From Litomosoides sigmodontis (lineage: Eukaryota > Nematoda > Chromadorea > Rhabditida > Onchocercidae), in the NCBI GenBank assembly GCA_963070105.1, contig OY718803.1, forward strand, positions 7,235,823-7,299,822: DNA of 64,000 nucleotides. The letters are read 5' to 3'. Shown here piece by piece: positions 14,859-27,600 of the stretch (position 1 is its first letter; each line of letters opens with the position of its first letter). The notes beneath the pieces were generated by a model. The model ran no database searches. It was given only the letters and a program-made list of their open reading frames with translations, and was not told where the DNA came from. The position numbers and the translations under genes are program-made.

Positions 14859-17800
14859 GTCATTGTAAATCATTTCAATTACCGCAGTCCTTTGAACTAC
14901 AGGTGACTTGTATTAGCTAAATTATTGAATATTTCCAATATCAACATAATCAAAAATGATGTGCTCGAATTAAAGAATTTCAAAGATAGGTAATGATCTT
15001 TTGTTAGAGCTATTTGTCAATCGTTTTTACCGCCAAGCTTGAGTGTTTTGAAAACACTTCAAATGAATTGTTCACCTGGTAATGCTAATTTCCTGTGCTA
15101 ATTAATGACTTAAATGATGCTAATCGAAATACCGGTGACGATAGCAGTGATGTTGTGGCAGAGATCCGTCATCCCTGCACAGAGAGGAACGGATGAAATT
15201 ATTCGACGACTTTTTTCTCCTTGCTGTAACGAAGTTGTCAGTAAATCATATCAAGCATTACTTTTTTTCCGCTCTCTGTCAACGACGGCACGAGGATGAT
15301 AATCGCCATCGTCCGTACCACTGAAGTAGTTGTAATTATCGTTAATCGATAATATTATTATTGTTCCTCATCACTATCACCATCACACTACCGAAATTAG
15401 TTACAAAAACATCATTTTTCTTGTTGTTACCTATTTTCCTCATTATCATCACGGACTGAAAATCATCATTATATGAATGAATTTATTTAAACTGTCAAAA
15501 TAATCTGCAAACGAAGTGATTTAATTAATTTAAAAGATTAGTTATGATTTTTATATACATCAAATACAGGTGAAATGGATCGGCTGTATCTTGTGCGCTT
15601 GAAAAATAATTATGTCCTAAGAGTATTTTGAAACAGTCAATCATGATGAATTGCGACTTTGATGTGTCTGACATTGCTCAATTTCACCTTACCTTACGGT
15701 TTTTAATTCAGAAAAAGTGAATGAGAAAGGAAAAGAGAAGAAGAGGCACTTACCTGTGAAATAAAATTGAATAGGAATTAACAGGGCAATTATTTAGCAT
15801 GAAAGATCAATGCAAATTTCTTTCTTTCAAAAAATTGATGAATTACGGTAGGTTATTTGAAAAATCTGAAAGAAGTAAGGGGAAATTTTTGAAGTGTTGT
15901 AAAACTTTTAATTTATTACTTAAAATACTACGATGCCTATCATATGATTGTTTCTAATTGTTGTTTACTGTGAAATAATATACATACATACTATCCTATT
16001 TTTTTGTTAGGTTAATATCTAATAGATTTGTGACGGTTGCTGTTGCGACATTTGGTCTAAAAGCAAAAGCCACTCAGTGCTGCAAGAGAAAATGGTACTG
16101 TTGAAATTGCGAGAGTTTATTGTTTATTGAATTTTTATCTAACATTTTCCCCTCACAAAGGTTATTCGCCTAATAGCATAAATGTTATGTATCCATTGAG
16201 TTGACCTTTATTGTTAGTGACCATAAAACATTCATCATCATCTCCAAACAAAAGGAATAGATGTGCCCATATTGCCCTTCAGGAAGAGGAGGCAGTTATA
16301 ATCCAGCCTCAATCGAATTATGGCTCCCTTATGATGATCCTTTCCCTTCCGGGAGTGGAACCCTCGAAGTGCCATTTGCTATCTTTTTCATCCTCCACAC
16401 AATTCTCCTTTGCTCTATCACTCAAAGACACTTTTAATTTCCTACTAAAATTATAATTATTACATTTGTAGTTCAGAAGTTTTACACTTTTAATTAATTC
16501 TTATTCATCTTTTCTGGCGTTTTTCCGCATACATTCAGAAAGAAATAGCTATTCTATTACGTTTAGTTTGCAAAGTGTTCCATTTAATTTAATTCTAGCA
16601 GTAAGTTAATGGCATAAAAAAAAAACAACACTACTGTAAGGTGATATTGCTAACATGAAAAATTTTTATTAATCTGAAAATTCAGCTAATTTCTGCGTGA
16701 TATATGAATTACAAGTTCAATTACAAAGTGGCATTTGAATTTAGTTGCTGTTCAATTTCAAACATCCCAATCCTCCTATTTAACACATTGTTTATTGAAT
16801 AATTTGTGATCGAATTGATTTGCTTTAGCTGTTTGCAAGTTAAACGTTTGTTGTTCGATTATTATTCATGTGAAGCAAAGTGAACATTAAATGAATGAGT
16901 TATGTGTTCGTTGATTTAGATGAAAGGTCAACTTTCATTCTCTACGATCTTTACAATTAAATTTTTTTGCACAATCTTTCTCAATTCATTAATCAGTTTA
17001 TTATTGTTAAGATCACTTTCAAGACGTTTTTTTGGTCAACGCATTTTAAGTTGTTGTAAAATTTTGTAAAGTTTTTTCCTAAAACGTGTTCGTTGGGATA
17101 CTCTGCAAACAATTTTTTGAAATTTCAGACGAAAATGGACATATTTGCTGTATTTGTTTGTAGATTTTATGGACCATTCATAGTTAGAAAACTTTTTGTA
17201 TTTTTTTCCTTTGTTCCACCTCTTCTAAATAATCCTTTTTTTTTGAAAATGTTTGAATTTTTAAGTTTACAGAATGATAGCCGGACAATATTACAAGCTT
17301 AATTAGATCAAGTGGTTAATTAACATTTGGAAATGGCGGCAAGTGTGGAATACATTTCAACCCTGCACATTGTTTTTTTGCCTGACGCAGTGAGCAATTC
17401 AATTAAAAATTATTTAAATTTATAAATTAGAACTCATATTAAGTTTGATTGAGTATTTTGTGAAAGTGTGGCGGGGTTATTAGAACCAGCAGCCTTGTCG
17501 TATATCATGGTGATTTGAAACCATACCACTCCATATGATGCCACGGACTTCCTATACTTTCCCCTCTTTGGATAAATATCGCTGAAAACTCTTTCATGTG
17601 AAGTCAGCCAGGCGGTGCTATCATCGCAATACTAATGTTGATGATGACGATAACAGCATTATGTAACAGATTTGTGAACTCACTGTGACTTATTAATTTC
17701 ATAATTTTGCCTATTTTTCGATGCATTAATGTGATTTCATATTTCGGTAGTGTTTACATTGCTTATTATCGTATCGTTTGTCATTGTCATTGCTATTGCA

Positions 17801-17929
17801 GTTGGAGGAGTTGGGGCTACTACTGCACTTGAGCTACTCATAATTCGCTCGCAAATGCTGGAAGGGAGCTGTCAGCACGGTAGCTGTTCGGGTGATAACG
17901 ATAATCCAATCACAGCTATCCTTCCATCA

Positions 17930-18515
17930 CAATAGTGCTTGTCGTTCCCATTCACCTCTCGATAGGTAGCACGGATAGACGTCTAATATCTATCCACCCG
18001 TACGTCGGCTAGCGGCAGTTCCATCCGATAATTACTCGAGCGGTGCGAGGAGGGAGTGTAGAAGAAGGAGCTCCTCCCCACGTCACTCCTCTATTCAACC
18101 AATCATGTGCCTCATATAACATTACGCTCTATCCGTTGATCGCTTCATCCATTCATCCTTCCTTCCCCTCCTCCTCCCTCTCCCTCCGTACAACAATCAC
18201 TTATCAGTTCGACTGATTACGAACGATTACTCACTGCTATCACTTTGGGTTAACTTTCGCTTTCCTCGAGCACTTCCTAAAGTGTGAACGACTTGAAATA
18301 TCCAGGTTTCAGGAGGACTTCACGGTGCAGCATACTGTATTGCTAATATTTATGACATTGTATTTCATCTGAAAAACAATCTGAAGAACTGAAACCACTC
18401 AATAATGATTCCTCATCCCTTCGGTTTATCTCACTTTTCTGGAATATCCGAAGCGTTGTGTGATGGAGAAGGATGGATCACTGAAAAAAGTTAGCAGCTT
18501 GTAATATAATACGCT
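17930..18515 (+). promoter_or_regulatory. GC-richer region just upstream of cfi-1, putative promoter/5' region
   Basis: Composition shifts here from AT-rich to mixed, with several CG dinucleotides (17960-18080), a pyrimidine-rich block at 18150-18190 and E-box-like CANNTG words. It ends in the acceptor-like AG that precedes the cfi-1 start codon. The position suggests a promoter or outron, but no TATA box or initiator is decisive. An unrecognised 5' exon remains possible. Confidence 0.3.
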
Positions 18516-18608
18516 AAATTTTCAGGCTTAATAATTTGAATGCTCCGATATGCCGATAGCAATGGAAACAACGCCGGTATCAGCAGTATCTTCAGCGTCA
18601 GGAGCTGA
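18516..18608 (+). promoter_or_regulatory. cfi-1 leader: acceptor-like AG and overlapping uORF
   Basis: An AAATTTTCAG acceptor ends at 18525 with no recognised exon before it, a typical spliced-leader or 5'UTR acceptor. After it comes a first ATG at 18540, ten bases before the cfi-1 ATG at 18550 and out of frame with it. That upstream frame runs 22 codons and stops at TGA 18606-18608, inside the coding sequence. If the leader is as drawn, ribosomes must pass or leak past the uATG to make the transcription factor. Confidence 0.5.
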
Positions 18609-21600
18609 TTTAAGCACTGATAAACCTCTGGAACAATCGCAACATACACTGCAGATGCAGCTATCTTGTAGCGCCTCATCAACTCCACCGCTGCAGAATG
18701 TGTCGGAGCAGTCCACTATCCTACAGTCCGACTTGACCACCAATCTATCCACTATTCTCAACGCTTCAAAAAACAACGACGTAATTTATTTTGTTATATT
18801 AGCAGAACAAAGGATTGCACTCGCGTGCCACATCATCAATGGAAGTTAAATTTTCACTTCCAAGCAACAACTATAATGCATGCGAATCCTGAAATATGCA
18901 ATATCTCCTAATTGTTATCAATTTCTCATTAAGTTGATTAGATAAAAGATGAAAGGATTTCTTCAGCCTTTACAACTCCCTTGAAACTTCTTCCGAAATT
19001 AAATTTTTAAGCTTCCTCACTCCAATGAATTTTAATTCTCCGTTTTATACTTAAACAATTGTCTACGAGACTGAATTATTTAACTTAGTCACAGCATTAA
19101 TAGCAAATTTTCTGGGACGTTTTTTTCTTCCTAATTTTTTTGGAAAGTTTAGATTAAAAGCGGAAATTCACCTGTAATTGACGATGATGCAAATGCAATG
19201 CTGGAACGTGAGCTTGAAGTTCAACAGAAAGCCTTTCAAAGGTTTACTTCCTCATTAAACGGTACAATTCGATTATATTTTAAAAAAAATTTTTGTGTTA
19301 ACATGACAGTTTGATTGACAAATTCATTTGATCTGTTTTCAAAACAAATTTCAGTCCCACTGATTTTCTCCTAAAATTCACTTTTCGATTTCTTTTTGGC
19401 GATGAAAAAAAGCTCTAATTGGTTGAAACTATTCTATTTTTAGTGCTTTAAAAATCTACACACACCAAGCCTAGTACGTTTGATAGTTGTAGATCTCAGA
19501 TTTCGATCAACATTTCCAATTAATGTTTTTCCGCCATTTCTGGCTGCTCTCCAACAAAATCCCTTAACGTTGCATAATCAGTTCGCGGCAGCTAGCAGTA
19601 ATCCGAGAAGTTCCGGTGTATCACCTGGTCTAGATGATGAGGATGAGAATGAAGCGCTGGCAAGTACCGAGCCAGAAGATTTGACTATTAAGTAAAATTT
19701 TTAAACAACATTTCTGCCACTTTCCTCTTTACGAAATTTGCTGTAACGCAACAATAAACAATTCAATAATGTAAACAATAATTTATCAAATTCCTTCCGT
19801 TTCCTTTGTCATTTTTTCTTATTTTTTCTCTAAATTTTTTAAAAATTAAAAGTAGATAAGAATTTTTTTCAACTTTAAGCTTTCTCAGAGAGAAAAAGGG
19901 ATGCGCTGTTGGAGGAGGCGAAAGTACCGGTGATGATAATGCCGATTCGGATGTCAGTGGACAGCAGAATTGGTCATATGAGGAACAGTTTAAGCAAGTA
20001 AGTATCACTCATTGCTCATATTCTTTCAACAAAAATTTCCCCATCAGAGATTTTTTAAATGTAATGTTGAATTGACATTTATGATTTGTTGAAAAGTGAT
20101 AAATCAATCTGCAAAAAGTGTAATGTACAAATAGATTAGCAAATTTAGGTATTAAATTTCGTAAGCTCTACATTTTCTTAAAATTTAAAATTGTTCAAGT
20201 TTGCAATTATCATGTCGGAATTCAGTCACTTTTTAGTTTTATCTATTCATTTTCATTTCGCCTGTCCATCTGGCAGTACTTGTTAGATTAAACAGTTGTG
20301 CATTCTATTATGCAGCCACAGTTTAAGCAATAAGAAAGGGAAAGCGAAAAAACAATGAAGTTTCCTTGTCTTGAAATGTGACTCGTTTTTTTTGCTAATA
20401 TGTATATAGGCCTTTAACTTCAGATATACATGTATGTTCAAAATTTTAAACAGTTTAAAATCTGTTATTCTCAAAATCCATATATCTTTTAGTTCATCCA
20501 ATTATTATCGCCCAGTCTAATATATATATATATATACTGCTGTCATATTACTGCTGTCAGATTCTTTTGAAAAGATTGAAACGATTTCATCACATCCTAC
20601 TCATACATAGCTGTTCTTTAAACTAAAGAGTGGATAAAATTTCAAAAAATTTGTTTATTTCAAAAAGTAGAAGGAATTTTTCTAGGAAAAAATTAATCTT
20701 CTTATCCCGTCAGTCTGACTAGAACCGAAAATCCATTGATGATGATGTTGTCGATAATGAAAAAAAACGAAATTTTGTTTGTTTCAACAAAAGAGAAAGA
20801 AAATTTGTAATGTGAACAATCGGATTGAATGAGGGGAAGCAGACAGAGAAGGGAGCGAACGAACGTTAGGGTTCATTTGGATAAGTGAAAATCAGACGTG
20901 AACTTGAGCCTAGGGAATCATATAGCTCATTTATCATTACCTCGTTCCTCCTACCTCCTCCTATTCCGGCTTTTCATTTCATTTCTTCCTGTTCAATCTA
21001 CAACAGCTAAATCGAATGGAAACATCGCAGTTAGATGCCTGACAAGAGCACTAGGAAAAAAAATAAATTGTGCGCCCAACAACTGTTTCAATTTCATTTT
21101 CCAACTAATTTTCCTACGCTTCAATCCGTTCGAAAAGTTTATTTCCTCATTTACACTAATCAAACTTTGCATAACTATTGCTAGAAAAAAAGGAAGAAAA
21201 AAATTAGAATGTCTTGCGGATTCTTCTTTTATGAAAACAACTCAGCTTTTATCAGTACTTTGTTGAAAAGTTCATCTCGCTGTGGTTGGGTTCAAAAGGT
21301 CGCAGTATTATTCTGACTGCGTGAATTCAATTATTCCTACAAATAAAACATTCAATAAAGCAACTCATCTTTTTTCATTTTCCTTCCTCACAAATAAGTT
21401 CTTTTTTCTTGCTTAAAATCATTTGCTAATTGATAGTATTGAGTAATGAAAATAAATCTTTTCCTTTTTTTCAATTATTAAATTTAAATTAAACGATACA
21501 GTACCACTGAAAAGAGTAAAGGAATGCAATGGGCGTGGCTGTGCATGTTCTACGCTGAGAAACACAGAAGCTACCACGTGCGCTTATTTAATTGAAAATA

Positions 21601-24600
21601 ATAACTAATTTAATTATCACGCGAGCTGTTTTAATTCTAAATTAAAGTAATCAGAAATCGATTAATCTTCTCTACACATACTGTTCTTCCACTCACTTAT
21701 TTGGGGAAATATTCCTCTTACACGTTGTGATCAATTCATAACTGCTCACTTTGTTTTGTTCCTAAGAAAGAAGGATTGCTGAGATTGAGTGGCACGCTGC
21801 CTTCTTTCTGTTCAAGCCTATCCGGCCATGTCCGGTCAATCTGTCAACTTGTCACTCTTTTCATATCTATCACTTTACATAATTTTTTATTTAATTTCAA
21901 ATTCAAACAATTAGTCAGTAAGAAATTTGCACTTTGGGGATTTTATTTAATTAACGATCAGATAATATATTCCTCCGTATATGTCAAATATGCAAAAGCA
22001 GTTGTTGAAAATGCTTACTTTGGAGTGGTTTATTTCTAATAATTCAAAAAATTTTTAAGTTTTTGATTGAAAGTATTTAATAGGTCACAATTAGTTATTA
22101 TATGCATTTCAAAAAATCTTCAAAAATCCGTGTGTATTTCTAAATTGAAGGAAGTTTAATGCATGCAGCTTATATGCTCATCAAGCCAGATGTTCAACAG
22201 ATAATGTCACTAACAAAATTGATTTCTTTGAACTGGAAACATTGCATCTCTCTCTTTTACTGTATCCCAATAATTTTCATTATATTTGAATGTAGTTAAA
22301 ATCTCCAATTTTTTGTTTTAAACGAATGCTATGTAATTTGAAAATAGGCGTACGTGGTAGCGCGCAACAGACTGCAATCTATGATGTGCGATGGTAGATA
22401 TCTAGTTAAAATGAATATGAAGATTGACATTTTGAAGATATTTGAAAAGACAAATTTGAATTAGGTTCTTCATTTTTCGCTGAATGATTATCCAACAGCC
22501 ATGTATTGGAAGAAGAAATAAGCTAAAATGGGAATTGAAAAAAGTAAAAGGAAGGTTAACCGTCGATTAATTACAATAGGAATGAGTGCTAAGAAGTTCT
22601 GGTCTGGAGCGCAAAAGTCTCAGCATAGCCCGACTTGCTGCTCTTTCATTCCCATGTGAATTGATGTAGATATGAGTATGAGATAGGAGGAGATGGCATA
22701 AATAAATCCATATGGGCGCTATTAATCGACGAAGTTCAAAAATATGCCGATACTTTAATGGAGTGAATTAAAGAATTTGAAAGAGAGGAGATGAAAATAC
22801 ATTCGACTGATCAAAAATTTTAATTTCAATTCAGCGATGTTGCATGAAATTCGGTGAGAATAACATCTCTCCCAATTTCATGAATGATTTCAAAAAGGAA
22901 TTATCCCATGAGTTTTTCCGCTGTATGTGTCATACACTTTTCATTTTTTTCCTGAAGTGTTTCACTTCATGTGCATTTTTCAGTTTCGAAACTTTTTTCT
23001 ATTACATTTTCAGTCGTCGCCGCTGTATGGAAACTTCAGGGATCTATTTGAAATTTTGCAAAAGCAAAATTGCTATTCTTATAATTTTTATGATCACAGA
23101 AACGAACGAATGATTCGAATTATTTTGCAATTTTATTTTTTTTAAACTTAACAGATCACATCTGGAAGATTTTACCATTTCATCAAAGTAATTGAGAAAT
23201 TGTGAAATATGTGTGTGTATGTGTGCTTGATAATTCATCCTTTGTCAGTTAAATTTTCCTCCGAGTTTTGCAAAAAATTAAAAGTGTAAAAAAAGGAATG
23301 ATAGAGGTATGAACGGCCTATCAATGTGAATAATTTAGGAGGAAAAAAACAACTTCCTTCCAATTACTGTTAAAAACAAATAATTTGGCATAGTCATCAC
23401 ACCACGGCTATAGTTTAAAGCATCAAATTTTCTGTTTTATCCTAAACGAACAACTTTATTAAAATTTTGAAAAATTTTAAAAATCAAATAAACTTGTAGG
23501 AATGTGCCTAAAACAATGAAAAAGATTTAAAAAACTTAGTAAATTATTATTTTTGGGGAGGAAGGAGGAAGTGGATAAAGTAAAATAAGGTGAAATGTGA
23601 AATCATCAAAAAGCCATATGTTTCAAACCTTCGCTTACGAATTTTTCTCCTTACTTTCCAGTTCAGCTTAAAAGCAAAGCTTTGTAATGGACGGCAGTGC
23701 CTAATTTTTTTACACAACTTTTCTATTTTTGAACTTTTTACTTAGCTTCTCTTTTACTGAAAGTTATCACAATAAAATTTCGATAATAAAATTAGCAAAA
23801 TCAACTATTATTAAGCTTCTGTGGGTTGGAATACTGAAAAGGGAGAAAACCCGCGACACTAATTAAGTAAAAATTTCCAAAGTTTCATTTGCTATATTGA
23901 AATTATAAACTTAGGTCATTATCGCTGAAGCGGCCATCGCAACTATTCATCCATCCATTCTTACTGCTTCTTACCAACTATTTCATTTTAATTCACTTTA
24001 ACAACAATCACTTGGCCCAATTATCAAATGGAATTTTTAAATTATGCGTCCGTCGAGAAGTGCTGCCAATATTTGCCAAAATTTTACAAATGTCGAAATC
24101 GTAGTAATTAAAATGAATTGAATGGCTACGTACGCTACGGAAACGCATTTATGCGAATTGCGTGAAAAATTCAAATTTGTGACTTTGTTGTTGCAAATAT
24201 TTAAAGTTACTTTTTTCCTATTTCAATTTTGCAGTAATTTTGATGCCTAAATTTTATATAAATTTTATTAGCATAATTTATTTTTAGTTATATGAATTAT
24301 CGGACGATGCGAAGAGGAAAGAATGGCTGGACGATTGGCTTGGCTTTATGCATCGCATCGGTTAGTTCGTTATGAAACATTTCATTTTTTCCGGTAAATT
24401 CCATTATATTGCCAATTTTAGTTTTAGGTGAAATCTATCACAGAAAATGCATAAGTGTGATTTACGGACATTGCATCACATACATTTGAAAGTTTCGAAA
24501 TTTAACCGAATAAGATATTTAAAACTAAAATTGTGGGGGAATGTTTGTTATGGTTGAATGAATTGACTTTTCTAATGCTTTGTTTATGTTAGCAGTAAGC

Positions 24601-27600
24601 ATTGATAATAATGAATAATTGATGATTTCTTTTTTCGTAAGGAATTTCATGGAAAATAGATGAATAAATGAGAGCTTCAGATTTTCGTCCAATCCTTCCC
24701 TTTCCGTTTTAATTCTTCTGCTTTTAACTGGTAGTTTATCCTGGCACTTCAGTTATGGAAATAGAGATAGATAGGCAGTAGTGAAATATATATATATATG
24801 TATATAGGTGAATTGAAATGTGCTTAGGGAAGAATTTATCCCCACTTTGCCAATTTATTCAAGAACACTTCAAAAATCTTTTTTTGTATTAACTAATATT
24901 CAAATTAGAATGAATTTTGAGTTGGAAAATGAAACAAACATATCGTAATAATGAAGTGCCAGTTATTCCTGCAAAAAATGATACAAATCATATTTCTCAA
25001 TTTGATTGTATAATAGTTAGATTTTACTGATAAAAAGGAAAAATTAATGGCGGAATGTTTTTTGCAATGATGTGAGAAAGAGGCCGCCAAAGGGCAGACC
25101 ATCCCTTTGTTTCATGTTAGCTACGGTGGCTGGTTAAGAGACGGTGGTAGTTGAATGAGTGGTTCTATCGGGATGTCCCGATGAACTGACATGAGAGATG
25201 AAGGATTTCTCGGTGATGAAAGCTAGCACTGAAGTTGTTGATGATGAAAGAGACGTAGATAGCACTGATAATTTGATAAGCAATTTGAGGGACATAGCAC
25301 TGATAATTTCATTTCCATTTTTTCCACTCTCCTCTGCCTCTCTGTTTTCACTTTTTCTTAGTTATTGTTTCTGCTAAGTTTGTTTTCTAATTTCTTGTTT
25401 AGGATTATTTAAGTTAATTACCTTATCATATTGTTGTTTACATTACCATATTCGTCCTTAATAATTCTCCTTATCAGTATTACTCATCAGTATTACAAGC
25501 CTTAATCACGATAAGAATGACGATAATTACAGCCGTACGAGAGAGAGAGAGAGAGAGAGAGAAAGAGCTAGATATTTCAATGAAACACGAAATTATAGCA
25601 AGTAGAGCTTTACTGCAGTGAAATGGTAATATCTGTGATTACGCAATCTTAAAGCGCTTAATAATAATATCATTAAAAATCAAATAAGTTAAATAATATC
25701 ACATTAAGTAATATTAGACTAACTTGACGTTTTATTTGGATAAAGTGATATCGGTTTAATTTGAAATTAATGATTTATATAATTTGAAAATTTCTTGAAA
25801 AAGGAGTGAAAGGTCAAAGTCTATTTCTTTGTGAGCACCAATCAATGATAAGCATGCATATGCGGTCAAATGATAATTTATTGTAATTGAAGAAATTTCT
25901 AACGAATTATCATAATTGATTGAAATTTCCAAAATTAAAGTTGTAAATTTTTTGTGGCGATGACGTCAAGAAGTATTTATCTCATTTTTCATGTTTACAT
26001 GCTATGCGAACAGGAAGTGAAAGTGGCACACATGGAAGATTGAATGATACATACAATTCAACAACTAAATTAATAAAGCAACTGAGAAATTACGTAAATT
26101 AACGTGAAATCAAATATTCAAATGCAATAATTGTAAATAAATGAATTTTATTCGTTTAAGAATTTTCTACGATTATCATCCATTAAGCAGAAGTGATGGA
26201 ATTTCAGGAAAGCCGGTTACGCGAATACCAATTATGGCTAAACAAGTCTTAGACTTATATGAACTTTATCGATTAGTCGTACAGCACGGTGGCTTAGTTG
26301 AAATTATCAACAAAAAATTGTGGCGTGAAATAACGAGAGGATTAAATTTACCGTCCTCAATTACCTCTGCAGCATTTACGCTGAGAACACAGTAAGTTAT
26401 ACATTTGAAAATTAATAATAATTAGCATAAAATTAGGTAAAAAAAGTGTTGTAGAAAAGCTAACCGGTCATAACGAACTTTGTGGAAATCTAATTAATTA
26501 ATCGATTAGTAATTCTATCCGTTAGCATTGTCTCTTCTAATAATTAATTAAATGAAGAAAGTTGTGGTGGGAATTGCTAGGTAGCTGTGAGAACTATATT
26601 AAATTAATGAGTTAGCTTATAATTACAAGAAGTAGTTAAATAATTTTAAACTAATCATAACACTTTTTCAAATGTTTGTAATCAAAATTTTTTTCGATAA
26701 ATCAAAAAGTTGTGCTAATCCATTTACTTTCTTCTTCTTTCTTTTTGTTTCCACCGTTCTTACTTTCAGTTCTGTTTTCTATGAATTTGTCCGAACCGAT
26801 TGAAATGTCACTTAGTGGCTTAAAATTCAGGGCAATTAATTAAATTTTGTTTTAAAGCTTTCTTCCATCATACGGATAAAAGAGGGGGAGGAGTTGGTGG
26901 AGCGAAGCGAATTGAAGTTAAATTTGACGGGGAATGGAGGAGAGGAATTGTAGATTGATTGATGCATATTGTATTGTGTGGAGAAAGGAGCGGATAATGA
27001 ATGGGCGCAATTGGATCAAACTTTTTCGTTGCAAAACAGGAAAGACATTGTGGACACAACAGATTCATTTGATATATGATTTTTGAAATATTAACTTTTT
27101 ACAAATTGACAGTGTGAGAAGGGAACTAGACGAGATCGGATGGACGAGAAGGGAAGGTGTGACATTTGGGGAAAGATATAAACTTTGATAAATCTGTTTC
27201 AAGTTAGAACTTTTTGATAATTAACTAAATTATTAGATAATTCTCAACTTTGCCGCATTTTTAGGCTGTAAATTTTTTTGTCATACAAGTGAAGCTATTT
27301 ATGCAATACATTTCGGCTTTTCCCTGCTTACTTCAAATATGTTAATTATGGTCTTTTTTTAATTAAATTAAATTAATTGGAGGAAATTTCCGAGTATTTT
27401 ATTAGAACTATTAAAGGTATTGAGTGACTGATATTTTTCCTTGCAACTCAGTTAGGCAACTTTGATAGAATTTATTAAATTTCAAAAATTTCTTCTGAAA
27501 ATAATTATTGATAGAATGGATTTAAGTGATGTATATAGTTAAAGTATTACCTCAAAATTAAATGTGTTTATGTTCGCATTAAAAAGAAATTGTAAAATTG

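Larger units (their letters stand above)
3531..17929. other. 14-kb gene-poor AT-rich region upstream of cfi-1
   Basis: No gene can be supported on either strand. Open frames are short and have no coherent splice structure. The stretch holds simple repeats: a CTCTC pyrimidine tract at 4519-4577, GA runs near 4829-4851 and 10333-10370, a 26-bp tandem repeat near 13170 and an ACT repeat near 14782. Slightly GC-richer patches occur at 15110-15310 and 16250-16390; the second has two overlapping open frames, one of 58 codons from 16261, but no homology I recognise. Lying 5' of a developmental transcription factor, the region may hold cis-regulatory elements; that is inference. Confidence 0.45.

Noticed and set aside
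19441..19492. Alternative acceptors for cfi-1 exon 3 (TTTTTAG at 19442, CTCAG at 19499)
   Set aside because: The first runs into a stop at once, and the second shifts the frame. Only the weaker GTTGTAG at 19492 keeps the reading frame.
20898..21266. 122-codon plus-strand frame in cfi-1 intron 4
   Set aside because: It starts at a GTG, shows no splice structure or homology, and has AT-driven composition.
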